Assembly (NCBI GenBank): GCA_902373595.1
Contig: CABKMX010000058.1
Coordinates: 1 to 6,631 of the forward strand
DNA length: 6,631 bases
From: an uncultured Christensenellaceae bacterium
GTDB taxonomy: Bacteria; Bacillota; Clostridia; Christensenellales; UBA3700
Direction of reading: 5' to 3'
Below the pieces are notes generated by a model that was not told where the DNA came from, made no database searches, and saw only the letters and a program-made list of their open reading frames with translations. The number at the start of each line of letters is the position of its first letter. Position 1 is the stretch's first letter. A program made the position numbers and the translations under genes. Of this stretch, positions 1 to 6,631 are shown one piece after another.

Positions 1-417
1 CGGTATCGAGATGTTCTTGACGTTTTCGCGAATAGAGATTAACGACCCTGTTTCGATATAGTCGAATCTGCCGTCCGCAACAAGTTTTTTTATCGACTGA
101 CGCGCCTTGGGAAACCGCTGTATCTCATCGAATATCACAAGCGACTTGTGCGGATACAATGTGACATTATATTCCGCAGACAAAATCATGAAAAAAGTAT
201 CAAGATCGCCGAGATACCTGTCGAACGCCTCCTTGACCACATCGCTCGCGTCGTTGAAGTCTATCGTCAATACGCTCTTGTATTCGCGCTTGCCGAACTC
301 TCCGACTATCGTGGACTTGCCAATACGTCGCGCTCCCTCAATGAGCAACGCCTTTTCTCCGGCAGCGGTCTCCTTCCACTCTTTGAGCCTGTCATATATC
401 TTCCTTTTGAATATCAT
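1..417 (-). CDS. AAA ATPase of the AAA_14/DUF4143 type, N-terminal 139 codons (3' end beyond left edge)
   Basis: Translating the minus strand from ATG at 417-415 gives 139 codons open to the window edge. Residues 28-36 read GARRIGKST, a Walker A loop with Lys34. Residues 93-100 read LVIFDEIQ, a Walker B strand with Asp97 and Glu98. Residues 122-128 (ETGSLIS) match the sensor-1 region of this family. The opening (MIFKRKIYDRLKEW) and the segment SIRENVKNISIP are also typical. Full-length relatives are roughly 400 residues or more and carry a C-terminal DUF4143 domain, which would lie off the left edge and is not seen. The protein should bind and hydrolyse ATP in the cytoplasm, but the cellular role of the family is not established and I assign none. 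The start is supported by GGAGGG just upstream and a promoter ending 20 bp before it. GC is about 48%, lower than addAB, and ATA is used for several isoleucines (residues 2, 7, 52, 99, 109, 138), hinting at separate ancestry. Confidence 0.9.
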   Translation of the reverse strand, partial: MIFKRKIYDRLKEWKETAAGEKALLIEGARRIGKSTIVGEFGKREYKSVLTIDFNDASDVVKEAFDRYLGDLDTFFMILSAEYNVTLYPHKSLVIFDEIQRFPKARQSIKKLVADGRFDYIETGSLISIRENVKNISIP

Positions 418-420
418 ATT

Positions 421-426
421 CCCTCC
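421..426 (-). promoter_or_regulatory. Ribosome binding site of the ATPase gene
   Basis: The minus strand reads GGAGGG followed by AAT and then ATG at 417. The GGAGG core leaves only 4 bases before the start codon, a short spacing, but no other in-frame start nearby has a comparable site. An ATG at 431-429 meets a TGA after five codons and so cannot be the gene start. Confidence 0.75.
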
Positions 427-428
427 GT

Positions 429-448
429 CATGCTTCGATTATAGCATG
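429..448. promoter_or_regulatory. Candidate operator: 20-bp inverted repeat over the -10 box
   Basis: Plus-strand CATGCT (429-434) and AGCATG (443-448) are perfect reverse complements separated by 8 bp. The dyad is centred inside the -10 hexamer and reaches the expected transcription start near 431. A dimeric repressor bound here would block RNA polymerase. That is inference from position and symmetry alone: a 6-bp half-site can arise by chance, part of it is the extended -10 itself, and no regulator gene is visible. Confidence 0.35.
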
Positions 449-466
449 CAAATAAAAAAAACGCAA
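438..466 (-). promoter_or_regulatory. Sigma-70/SigA-type promoter of the ATPase gene
   Basis: On the minus strand, TTGCGT (466-461) matches the -35 consensus TTGACA at 4 of 6 positions. It is followed by a 17-bp spacer and a perfect TATAAT (443-438). TG one base before the -10 box makes it an extended -10 promoter. Transcription would begin near 431, giving a leader of about 14 nt that contains the ribosome binding site. The -35 hexamer lies in the core of the promoter-proximal copy of the 33-bp repeat. Its own promoter separates this gene from the addBA operon upstream. Confidence 0.8.
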
Positions 467-570
467 GATAAATTTTGCAGAAAAACGGGAAAAACGCAAG
501 ATAAATTTGGCGGAAAAACAGGAAAAACGCAAGATAAATTTGGCGGAAAACCGGGAAAAACGCAAGATAA
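457..570. repeat. 33-bp tandem direct repeat, three full copies plus a partial fourth
   Basis: The core ACGCAAGATAAA begins at 461, 494, 527 and 560, an exact 33-bp period. Full units lie at 457-489, 490-522 and 523-555. Pairs of units differ at only 2 or 3 positions, mainly in the TTTGGCGG and final CAGG/CGGG segments. The fourth copy (from 556) keeps the A-run and core, then diverges after about 570. Each unit has A-tracts on the plus strand, so a minus-strand transcript would be rich in U and C. The array sits directly upstream of, and overlaps, the promoter of the ATPase gene. The unit itself is not a clear palindrome. Because 33 is 11 codons, several frames stay open and give repetitive 11-residue peptides, but none has a ribosome binding site. 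A role as iterated protein-binding sites or upstream promoter DNA is possible. A neutral repeat expansion or dispersed genomic repeat is equally possible. Confidence 0.9.
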
Positions 571-588
571 AAATAGCAAAAGGTGATG

Positions 589-615
589 AAAACGCGCCCC
601 GTGTCAAGGGCGCGT
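589..615 (-). terminator. Probable intrinsic terminator of the addBA operon
   Basis: Plus-strand ACGCGCCC (592-599) and GGGCGCGT (608-615) form a perfect 8-bp, very GC-rich stem with an 8-base loop. Read on the minus strand, the stem is followed by four T residues (592-589, the first still in the stem) and then C. No T-run follows it on the plus strand, so it is oriented to stop transcripts leaving addA, whose stop codon lies 46 bp upstream. The T-run is short, so termination may be incomplete; further T-runs follow within the repeat array. Confidence 0.7.
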
Positions 616-661
616 ATGTCAAAAACCGCTTACAGCATATGGCGTTTTGCCGATTTGAACG

Positions 662-3600
662 TCACATCTCGATCACTTCGTCTCTGCCGAGGACGTAGAG
701 CAGCTTTTTGTCGACCTTCAATCCCATGCCGTGCTCAATCGCGTAGGCGTACAGCTCGAGCTGGCGCGCGTACCGCGCTTTGAGCGCCGCGGCGGAGCTG
801 TTGCTCTTCTTGAAGTCGACGAGAAGCGTTTGTCCGCCCGTCTTGTCGAAAACAATCAAGTCAATCGTACCCTGCACCAAGACCTTGTCGTCTGCGGTCG
901 TGTCCATGAGCTCGTTCGCCGGCAGACACAGCATGAATTGCTTTTCGCGCACGTGCGGACTGCGGCGCGCCAGCCCCATCAGCTCGCTCGAGAGACAGCT
1001 CAAAATCACCTCGGGATCGATCTCGTCGCGCTCGGCGTAGGTCAGATGCCCCTCGCTGCACATCGCGTCCAGCGCCTCGGCAATCGACGCCGCGTCGCAG
1101 AGCTCGTAGTCTATCCTCTCGAGAGCCTTGTGATAGGCGGTGCCGCGCGCAGCCGTCTCACCGCCGAACCACATCGTCTCGGGCGCCGAAGGAAACATCT
1201 CCTTGGACGGCTCGCCGTCTGCGGCGTTCAGCTCGGTGACAGTGTGTTTGAGCGCGACCGCGACGCTGTCTTCGTGCGGATAGCGCGCGGTCAGATATGC
1301 CTTCATCTTTTTGAGGACAACGGGATCGGGCGGCGAAAACAATTTCTCGACGCCGTCGGCGCCCTCCTCTTCATTGCCCTCGGAAGCCTTGCCTATCGTG
1401 ACGTACCTGTTGTAAAATTCGGGGTCGAGAGAGCACACTTCATCTATGCACGCAAGCGCGCTTTTACGGTTTGTCTTGCCCTCCGGAAAATTTGCATTTT
1501 TGGTACCCGTGATCACCAAACGCACTTTTGCGCGCGTATAGGCGACATAGAGCAACCGCAATTTCTCCTCCAAATTCTCCCTCTCGTCCTTGCGCGACAA
1601 CGCCAAAAATTTCAGAGTCTCGCTCTTGATTCGGCTCGCCGGATCGGGCGAACGCAGCGCTATGCCTCCGTCGCGGTCGAGCTTGATATCCGAATAGTCG
1701 CCGCGGTAGCCCGAATCGCTGCAGACGACAAACACAATCGGAAACTCCAAGCCCTTGCTCTTGTGTATCGTCAAAAAGCGCACGCAGTCGCTGTCCGCAG
1801 CCCCCTGCACCGCCGGGGACTTGTGAGAGTTCTCCTCAAAATATGCGAGCGCGCCCTGCAGCGTCGCCGCATAGGATTTGCCTCTCAGCGAGTCGACAAA
1901 CGCGGACAGCATCGCCGCCTCGTCCTCGCCGTCGGCGACGGCGACGTATTTGTCGTAGTCAAAGTCGGCAATCAGCTTGTCGGCGAGCGCGGCGACGTCG
2001 TTTTGGCAGACGAACAGTCTGTAATGCTCGAGCCGCGCGAAAAAGCCGTTGAGCTTGCCTGCGAGCGCGTCCTCCTTTTCGGCACGATAGCGATATGCCG
2101 CCTCATACCAAAATTTCTCTTTCGGGAACGCCGAACGCACCGCCGCCGCCTCTTCGTGCGAAAATCCGCCGAACGGCGACAGCACCGCCGAAACCAATTT
2201 GAAGTCGCGGCGCGGATTGTCGATTGCGGCGAACATGTCCAGCAGCCGTTCGACCGCCTCGCTCTCGCTCTCCTTTTCAAGCAAAGTGCAGTCGGTCGGA
2301 ATCCCTGCGCGCGCAAGCGTCTCGGCAATCTCGTACACCCTTTCGGTGCGCTTTTCGCACAGTACCGCGATGTCGCCGAACGTCGCCTTGCGCGTCGCGA
2401 TCATGTCGCCGACCGTCTTGACGGGGATGTCCACATTGCCGATTGTCGCCTTTATCTCTTCGACTATGCCGACCGCCTCGGCTCGCGTCTCGCTCGTCTT
2501 TTTGACCGCGCAGTCCTCGGCGACGCTGTAGACGCCGTCCTCGGGCTCGTACGTAAAGCCCTTGCGCGTGCTGCCGCGCGGAAACAGCAAAATCTTGACC
2601 GCCTCGCCCTCGCCGCACTGCTTGGCGTTCGCCTTGAGCATGGACGTGCGCTCATAATCTATCCCGCCTTTGTCCTTGGTCATCAGCCGTCTGAACATGT
2701 TGTTGACAAATTCCAATATCCGCGGATCGCTGCGGTAGTTGCCGTTGAGCGTCAGCGCCGCGCCCTTTTCGGGATGGGCGAGATAGTCGTCGAATTTGTC
2801 GACGAAAATGCCTATCTCCGTCAAACGAAATCGGTAAATGCTCTGCTTGGGGTCGCCGACCATAAAGGTGTTGTCGCCCCTGCCGATAGCGTTGAGAATG
2901 TGCTCCTGTACATAGTTGGTGTCTTGATACTCGTCGATGCAGACATAATCGTATCTCGACCTGATCTCCTCGCGCGCTTCGGGGTCGTCCAAAATCTTGA
3001 TTGCGTAATATTCGAGATCGTCGAAGTCGAACTTGTTGTCCTCGCGCTTGTATTCGGCGTACTTTGCCGCGACCGCCCTCACCGCCTCGCACAGTTTGTT
3101 CGCATAGCGGCAGGCGTTGCCGTCCCTCCTCGCCCACTCTTCGGGCGAGCATTCGGTCAAAGTCGACACTTCGTCAACGAGCGAGTTGAACTCCGTCACA
3201 CACTTCGCTCCGCCGTCCCTGATCGACATGTAATCGGCGTTTGCGGAAAGTCTTTTGGACGCGTTCTTGCACGCGCGCGTCGCCTTTGCCGAAAAGGGCA
3301 CGCGCAATGCGTAAACCCCCTCCAAATCCTCGCAAGCCGACAGCGCCGCGCAGACCGTCTTCATGTTCGAAAACAGCCCTTGATCCGCCGCGTCGTAGCC
3401 CGTCGCGCGTATCGTCAATTCGACCTCTTCCGCCATCTTCGACAGCGTCTCCGCTCGCGCGCGCAGTCGCTCGATTGTCCGCTCTATCTCCTTTGCCGCG
3501 GCGTCGTAGTCGCTGCTCGCGCGGTCGAGCCACGCGTCGCGGTCGGGCTGAACGCACGCGAAGGTCAACACCTTGCGAATCGCGCTCGCAAACTGCTTTT

Positions 3601-4102
3601 CGCCGCCGAAATAGAGCCTGAGCGTCTCAATCTCGCCGTCGGCGCGCTTGCCGTACTCGGCAAAGACGTCGCCTATCGCGCGCGACAAAAGCGACTCTTT
3701 TTCGTCGTCGGTCAAAATGGAATAGGACGGATCGACGCCTGCGCTTTCAAAAAACTCCTTTATCAAATTGCCGCAAAACGAGTGCACCGTCCCTATGTCT
3801 GCGGTCGCGATGTCGTCGATTTGACGACGCAGCATATCCTTGTCAGCGCCCTCTTCGCGTAATGCCGCCATCAGCTCCGCCGCGATGCGCTCGCGAAGCT
3901 CCGCCGCGACCGCGGTCGAGAAGGTGAGCATCACTATCCGCTTGACCGGCACCCCTCTTTCAATCAGCCTGACCACGCGCTCAATCATCACCGACGTCTT
4001 GCCCGAACCTGCCGACGCGGACACAATCGTGTTGCGGTCGACGCTTGCAATCGCCGCCTTCTGTTCGTCGTTCCACCTGTCGTCCTTTGCCCTGACGCTC
4101 AT
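662..4102 (-). CDS. addA: ATP-dependent helicase/nuclease subunit A (AddA/RexA)
   Basis: This 1146-residue protein is the motor and one nuclease of AddAB, which processes double-strand DNA ends for RecA-dependent repair. It is a UvrD/RecB-like superfamily 1A helicase translocating 3' to 5', with a C-terminal RecB-family nuclease. Visible motifs in order are: Q motif near residue 14; Walker A ASAGSGKT with Lys35; motif Ia near 57-70 (VMLTFSTAVAAELRERI); GTVHSFC at 104-110; Walker B CIDEYQDT with Asp390 and Glu391; GDPKQSIYRFR at 416-426; NYRS at 455-458; FLTIHKSKGLEF at 776-787; and LLYVAYTRA at 850-858 with Arg857. The nuclease has GTAYHKALE (His991), GTIDLI (Asp1081), VDFKK (Asp1096, Lys1098) and QLELY (Gln1114, Tyr1118), so it should be active. 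Length is slightly below the roughly 1200-1250 of well-known AddA proteins. The ATG at 4102 is chosen because it overlaps the addB stop (ATGA), has AAGGAGGG at proper spacing, and precedes the conserved N terminus. The frame stays open to 4303, but that stretch duplicates addB coding sequence. Confidence 0.97.
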   Translation of the reverse strand: MSVRAKDDRWNDEQKAAIASVDRNTIVSASAGSGKTSVMIERVVRLIERGVPVKRIVMLTFSTAVAAELRERIAAELMAALREEGADKDMLRRQIDDIATADIGTVHSFCGNLIKEFFESAGVDPSYSILTDDEKESLLSRAIGDVFAEYGKRADGEIETLRLYFGGEKQFASAIRKVLTFACVQPDRDAWLDRASSDYDAAAKEIERTIERLRARAETLSKMAEEVELTIRATGYDAADQGLFSNMKTVCAALSACEDLEGVYALRVPFSAKATRACKNASKRLSANADYMSIRDGGAKCVTEFNSLVDEVSTLTECSPEEWARRDGNACRYANKLCEAVRAVAAKYAEYKREDNKFDFDDLEYYAIKILDDPEAREEIRSRYDYVCIDEYQDTNYVQEHILNAIGRGDNTFMVGDPKQSIYRFRLTEIGIFVDKFDDYLAHPEKGAALTLNGNYRSDPRILEFVNNMFRRLMTKDKGGIDYERTSMLKANAKQCGEGEAVKILLFPRGSTRKGFTYEPEDGVYSVAEDCAVKKTSETRAEAVGIVEEIKATIGNVDIPVKTVGDMIATRKATFGDIAVLCEKRTERVYEIAETLARAGIPTDCTLLEKESESEAVERLLDMFAAIDNPRRDFKLVSAVLSPFGGFSHEEAAAVRSAFPKEKFWYEAAYRYRAEKEDALAGKLNGFFARLEHYRLFVCQNDVAALADKLIADFDYDKYVAVADGEDEAAMLSAFVDSLRGKSYAATLQGALAYFEENSHKSPAVQGAADSDCVRFLTIHKSKGLEFPIVFVVCSDSGYRGDYSDIKLDRDGGIALRSPDPASRIKSETLKFLALSRKDERENLEEKLRLLYVAYTRAKVRLVITGTKNANFPEGKTNRKSALACIDEVCSLDPEFYNRYVTIGKASEGNEEEGADGVEKLFSPPDPVVLKKMKAYLTARYPHEDSVAVALKHTVTELNAADGEPSKEMFPSAPETMWFGGETAARGTAYHKALERIDYELCDAASIAEALDAMCSEGHLTYAERDEIDPEVILSCLSSELMGLARRSPHVREKQFMLCLPANELMDTTADDKVLVQGTIDLIVFDKTGGQTLLVDFKKSNSSAAALKARYARQLELYAYAIEHGMGLKVDKKLLYVLGRDEVIEM

Positions 4103-6631
4103 TGACCGCCCTCCTTGCCCTTGGCAAAATATTTGTACTTCTCTATCCCCTTGGCGCTCGTCGTCGTGCGCTCTGCGTCGACCCTCGCCTTGTTGCAGAT
4201 GTGCCCGTAGTCGCAATATCCGCACTTCCTGCCCACGGGCAGAATGAAGCCGCTCTCTATCTCCGCCGCCGCCTTGCGCACAAGATCGTACGCATAGTCG
4301 CATATCTTTTCGAAGGTCGCCGTGTCGACCGCGGTGCCCTGCCCGGGTATCCCCTTGTAGACGACTTTGATCTCGCCGTTCTTGTCGGGTTCGGTCAATT
4401 TTTTGGTCAAAGGAAAGAGCTCGCCGACGTGGTCGTCGTACAAAAAGCCTTCGTCCATCTTTTCGGGAATTCCCCTGTCCGTGTTGACAAAACCCACATA
4501 ACGGAACCGCGTCGCGTCGTTGTCGTCCTTGACGTAGACGTTCTTCATCGGCAGATAGAACATGCCTACCGGCGAAACTCGATCGGTGTTAGCAATCGCG
4601 CGAATGTAGATCGGAAGCTGTATCCTCTCGCCGAAATATACCTGCGGCAGCGCAAAGCCGACGCTGCCTGCCGACTTGTAGTCGAGCACTATCACGTCGT
4701 TTTCGCAATAATCGATGCGGTCGATGACGCCGCGAATCTTCAACTTCTTTTTGCCCAAATCAATCTCTATCGGCGGCGTCGCGTCGTCAAAGCCGAATGA
4801 GCGCTCGAGCGCGTACGGCTCGAAAAGGCTGCTGCGCATGCGCTCGACGAGCGTTACAATCAAAAACACGCATCTGCCTCGCAGCTCCCTGACCGCGCCG
4901 CGCAGCTCGGGAATTTCGGACAGCCGGCGATGCTCTTCCTCGGCAAGCGCCGCGTCCACGCACCTTTGCGCCTTTTCGACAATCTCCGACCTCTCGCCCG
5001 GGTCGTAGTCGGGGTCGTCGAAATAGCGTTCGAGCACGTCGTGAATGATGGTGCCCGTCTCGTCCGACTGCATCTTTGCCTCGTCGCGCCTGCGCACCCC
5101 GAGCACATAATCCATATAGTATTTGAACGGACAATCAAAGTATTTTTCGAATCGGCTCACGCTGGCATAGCCGCCGCGCCACGGTCCCGAACCCGTCTTT
5201 GAGACGTCGAGCCGGCTCTTGACCTCGCGCGCGGACAGCATCATGTCGACCTTGTCCTTGCCCTCGCGCTCGCACGCAATCGCATAGAGTGCGTCGTATG
5301 CGCCCGTCTCGTCCTTTGCCGCGCCCGCCTCCAGCCTCGCCCTGTAGAGCAGCAGCTCCCTGAGCGCACCTGCGGCGTCCGCAAACATATACGCGTACTC
5401 CGCCGCGTCGGCCGGGGGCGCGCTCTTTGCCGCCTCGACGGAAATACCGAACATCTCGGTCAACTGACCGATCAGCGCCGACGGGGCGTTCGCCTTGCTG
5501 TCGCCGGCGTATTGGGGATAGGAAATCGTCAGCCGCTCGGTCGGCTTGAGCATGAACATCAGCGTATTGAGCCGCTCGGCGTTGTTTTGGGCGGCGGCGT
5601 CGGGCTCGACATTGAGCCCGGCTCTGCTCCATTCGCGGCTCTCCTTGGTCGCGAATATTCCGCCCTCGCCGTGCTCGGGAGGAAGCTTGCCGGCAATAGC
5701 GCCGACGACATACATATATTTGACGTTGTCGTATCTGCTCTCGCGCGACTCGCCGACAAAGACGCTGTCCGCCGAAAGCGGAATCATCGAGATGCTCTCG
5801 CCGGCGGCGGCGCCTGCCAAGATGTTGTGGTATTCGGAAAGCGTCATCCTGCATCCGCCCATGAGGCGCACGCTTTGATCGATCAGCCCCTTGAACTTGT
5901 CCACGCCCTGCTTGAAGCACGAAAGCTCGGCAGGATCGTCGAGCGCAAGCAATTTTTGCGCATACGTATTCGCTTTTTCGTCAAAATCGCACCCCTTCAT
6001 GAATTCGTCGATCATCTTGGCGAATTCGCGCACCTCCGCGCTGCCGTCCCTGAACGGCGAGAGATATTCCGCCGCCTTGGCGCGCACCGATTCGGCAATC
6101 GCAAGGTCGGGATCGCGGTCGGCGCCGATTGCGAACGGCTTGGACGGTGAAAAGCCGTCTATCCCGTAACGAATCATGTAGTTCTCGAAAATGTCCGTTT
6201 CGCCGCCGTCGAAGCCCAAAATGCCGCTGCGGCAAAACTCGACAATCTCGCGCCGACGGAATCCCTTCGCGACCGCCCTCATCGCCGACAGCACGAGCCG
6301 CGGCGCCGCCTGCGCGGACAGCTTGCGCTTGCGGTCGGCAAAACACGACACGCCGCACCGCGCGAACACGCGCGATATCACCGGAAGATAGCTCTCGGCG
6401 TCGCAGCACACGACCGCAAAGTCTCGGTAGCGTGCGCCGCGCGTGACCATCGACTTGATCTCGCGAGCGACGCGCTCCAACTCCTCCTCCGCATTCGTCG
6501 ACGACCAAAGCCGCAAAAATCCATCCGTCGGCGAGACAAATCCGTTGTACGAAAAGAGCTGTTCGCGAAGCGCCTTTTTGTCTCCCGTCAACGCGTGATC
6601 GAGCCTGTGAACCTTGACCAAGCACCCCGCC
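4099..6631 (-). CDS. addB: ATP-dependent helicase/deoxyribonuclease subunit B (AddB/RexB), 5' end beyond right edge
   Basis: The reading frame is open to the right edge and encodes the last 843 residues; a TTG at 6621 is not a credible start because the frame continues upstream. AddB proteins are usually about 1150 residues, so around 300 N-terminal residues, including the Walker A region, are missing. In AddAB, AddB has a helicase-like fold without motor function that reads Chi, plus a second RecB-family nuclease stapled by a 4Fe-4S cluster. The four cluster cysteines are present: one in YFDCPFKYY (codon 5133-5131) and three in CGYCDYGHIC (codons starting at 4224, 4215 and 4197), with the C-X2-C-X5-C spacing known from B. 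subtilis AddB. Nuclease residues are also intact: GTIIHDVLE, GVIDRID, LDYKS and QLPIY, giving the His, Asp, Asp-Lys and Gln/Tyr positions. The region EEELERVAREIKSMV to RYRDFAVVC is typical of the helicase-like part. The gene overlaps addA by 4 bp and should be co-transcribed from a promoter beyond the window. Confidence 0.96.
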   Translation of the reverse strand, partial: AGCLVKVHRLDHALTGDKKALREQLFSYNGFVSPTDGFLRLWSSTNAEEELERVAREIKSMVTRGARYRDFAVVCCDAESYLPVISRVFARCGVSCFADRKRKLSAQAAPRLVLSAMRAVAKGFRRREIVEFCRSGILGFDGGETDIFENYMIRYGIDGFSPSKPFAIGADRDPDLAIAESVRAKAAEYLSPFRDGSAEVREFAKMIDEFMKGCDFDEKANTYAQKLLALDDPAELSCFKQGVDKFKGLIDQSVRLMGGCRMTLSEYHNILAGAAAGESISMIPLSADSVFVGESRESRYDNVKYMYVVGAIAGKLPPEHGEGGIFATKESREWSRAGLNVEPDAAAQNNAERLNTLMFMLKPTERLTISYPQYAGDSKANAPSALIGQLTEMFGISVEAAKSAPPADAAEYAYMFADAAGALRELLLYRARLEAGAAKDETGAYDALYAIACEREGKDKVDMMLSAREVKSRLDVSKTGSGPWRGGYASVSRFEKYFDCPFKYYMDYVLGVRRRDEAKMQSDETGTIIHDVLERYFDDPDYDPGERSEIVEKAQRCVDAALAEEEHRRLSEIPELRGAVRELRGRCVFLIVTLVERMRSSLFEPYALERSFGFDDATPPIEIDLGKKKLKIRGVIDRIDYCENDVIVLDYKSAGSVGFALPQVYFGERIQLPIYIRAIANTDRVSPVGMFYLPMKNVYVKDDNDATRFRYVGFVNTDRGIPEKMDEGFLYDDHVGELFPLTKKLTEPDKNGEIKVVYKGIPGQGTAVDTATFEKICDYAYDLVRKAAAEIESGFILPVGRKCGYCDYGHICNKARVDAERTTTSAKGIEKYKYFAKGKEGGQ
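4109..4116 (-). promoter_or_regulatory. Ribosome binding site that fixes the addA start
   Basis: The minus strand reads AAGGAGGG inside the last codons of addB. The GGAGG core stands 7 bases before the ATG at 4102. This site, with the ATGA overlap, favours the 4102 start over the upstream in-frame possibilities and suggests coupled translation of the two subunits. Confidence 0.85.

Noticed and set aside
429..431. A five-codon mini-ORF (ATG at 431-429, stop overlapping the ATPase start) as a possible leader peptide
   Set aside because: The predicted transcription start falls at about the same base, so it would be leaderless, and its sequence is simply the ribosome binding site region.
457..570. 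CRISPR array interpretation of the direct repeats
   Set aside because: The units are contiguous with no unique spacers between them, and no cas gene is present.
446..586. A plus-strand frame of 46 codons from ATG at 446 with 11-residue repeats (KTQDKFGGKTG type), and two similar frames at 507-698 (plus) and 428-622 (minus)
   Set aside because: The repeat length is a multiple of three, so open repetitive frames arise automatically. None has a ribosome binding site, the longer two need a TTG start, and they overlap the promoter or the terminator and addA end.
107..586. Plus-strand open frames over the ATPase gene (107-586 and 148-444)
   Set aside because: They are shadows of the minus-strand ATPase frame, which has Walker A and B motifs, a promoter and a ribosome binding site. 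The plus-strand products show no motif and no start signals.
602..622. Two perfect TTGACA hexamers on the minus strand (607-602 and 622-617)
   Set aside because: No -10-like sequence lies 16-18 bp downstream of either (ACCTTT and GGGCGC occupy the places), and one sits in the terminator loop.
731..3862. A 1043-codon open frame on the plus strand, antisense to addA
   Set aside because: It is in exact codon register with addA, so its stops would correspond only to TTA, CTA and TCA codons, which a GC-rich gene rarely uses. Its product is a low-complexity mix rich in Arg, Val, Ala and Leu with no recognisable motif. The same effect gives antisense frames over addB at 4102-4800 and 5512-6150.
4103..4303. 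In-frame upstream extension of addA (67 more codons)
   Set aside because: The extension lies within the addB C-terminal coding region, has an Arg/Gly-rich composition unlike AddA, and lacks family similarity. The ATG at 4102 has a good ribosome binding site and the ATGA overlap.

Overview
The window suggests a bacterium of the Firmicutes/Clostridia type, probably an uncultured anaerobe. The main reason is an addB-addA gene pair, the Gram-positive counterpart of RecBCD, in the B. subtilis order and with AddAB-type features: nuclease domains in both subunits and an iron-sulfur cluster in AddB. GC is moderately high in addAB, about 60% in five sampled lines. The taxon is an inference from gene type and composition; no marker gene is present.

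Layout: every supported gene is on the minus strand. From right to left in transcription order, the right part (4099-6631) is addB, whose N-terminal part lies beyond the right edge. Its stop overlaps the start of addA (662-4102) by 4 bp (ATGA), so the pair is an operon with likely translational coupling. A GC-rich hairpin followed by a short T-run (589-615) probably ends the operon. Next come an exact-period 33-bp tandem repeat array (457-570), a strong-looking promoter whose -35 box lies in the last repeat copy, a 20-bp dyad over the -10 box, and the first 139 codons of an AAA ATPase of the DUF4143-associated type, which runs off the left edge (1-417).

Function: AddA and AddB form a heterodimeric helicase-nuclease. 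It resects double-strand DNA ends until it meets a Chi sequence, leaving a 3' tail for RecA. All catalytic motifs visible in both proteins are intact. The ATPase has no evident link to recombination. It has its own promoter, a lower GC (about 48% by hand count) and many ATA codons, and looks like an independent, possibly acquired, gene.

I see no RNA gene, CRISPR array, insertion sequence or clear new multi-gene system. The part most worth a second look is the 244-bp gap between addA and the ATPase gene, with its repeat array, promoter and dyad.
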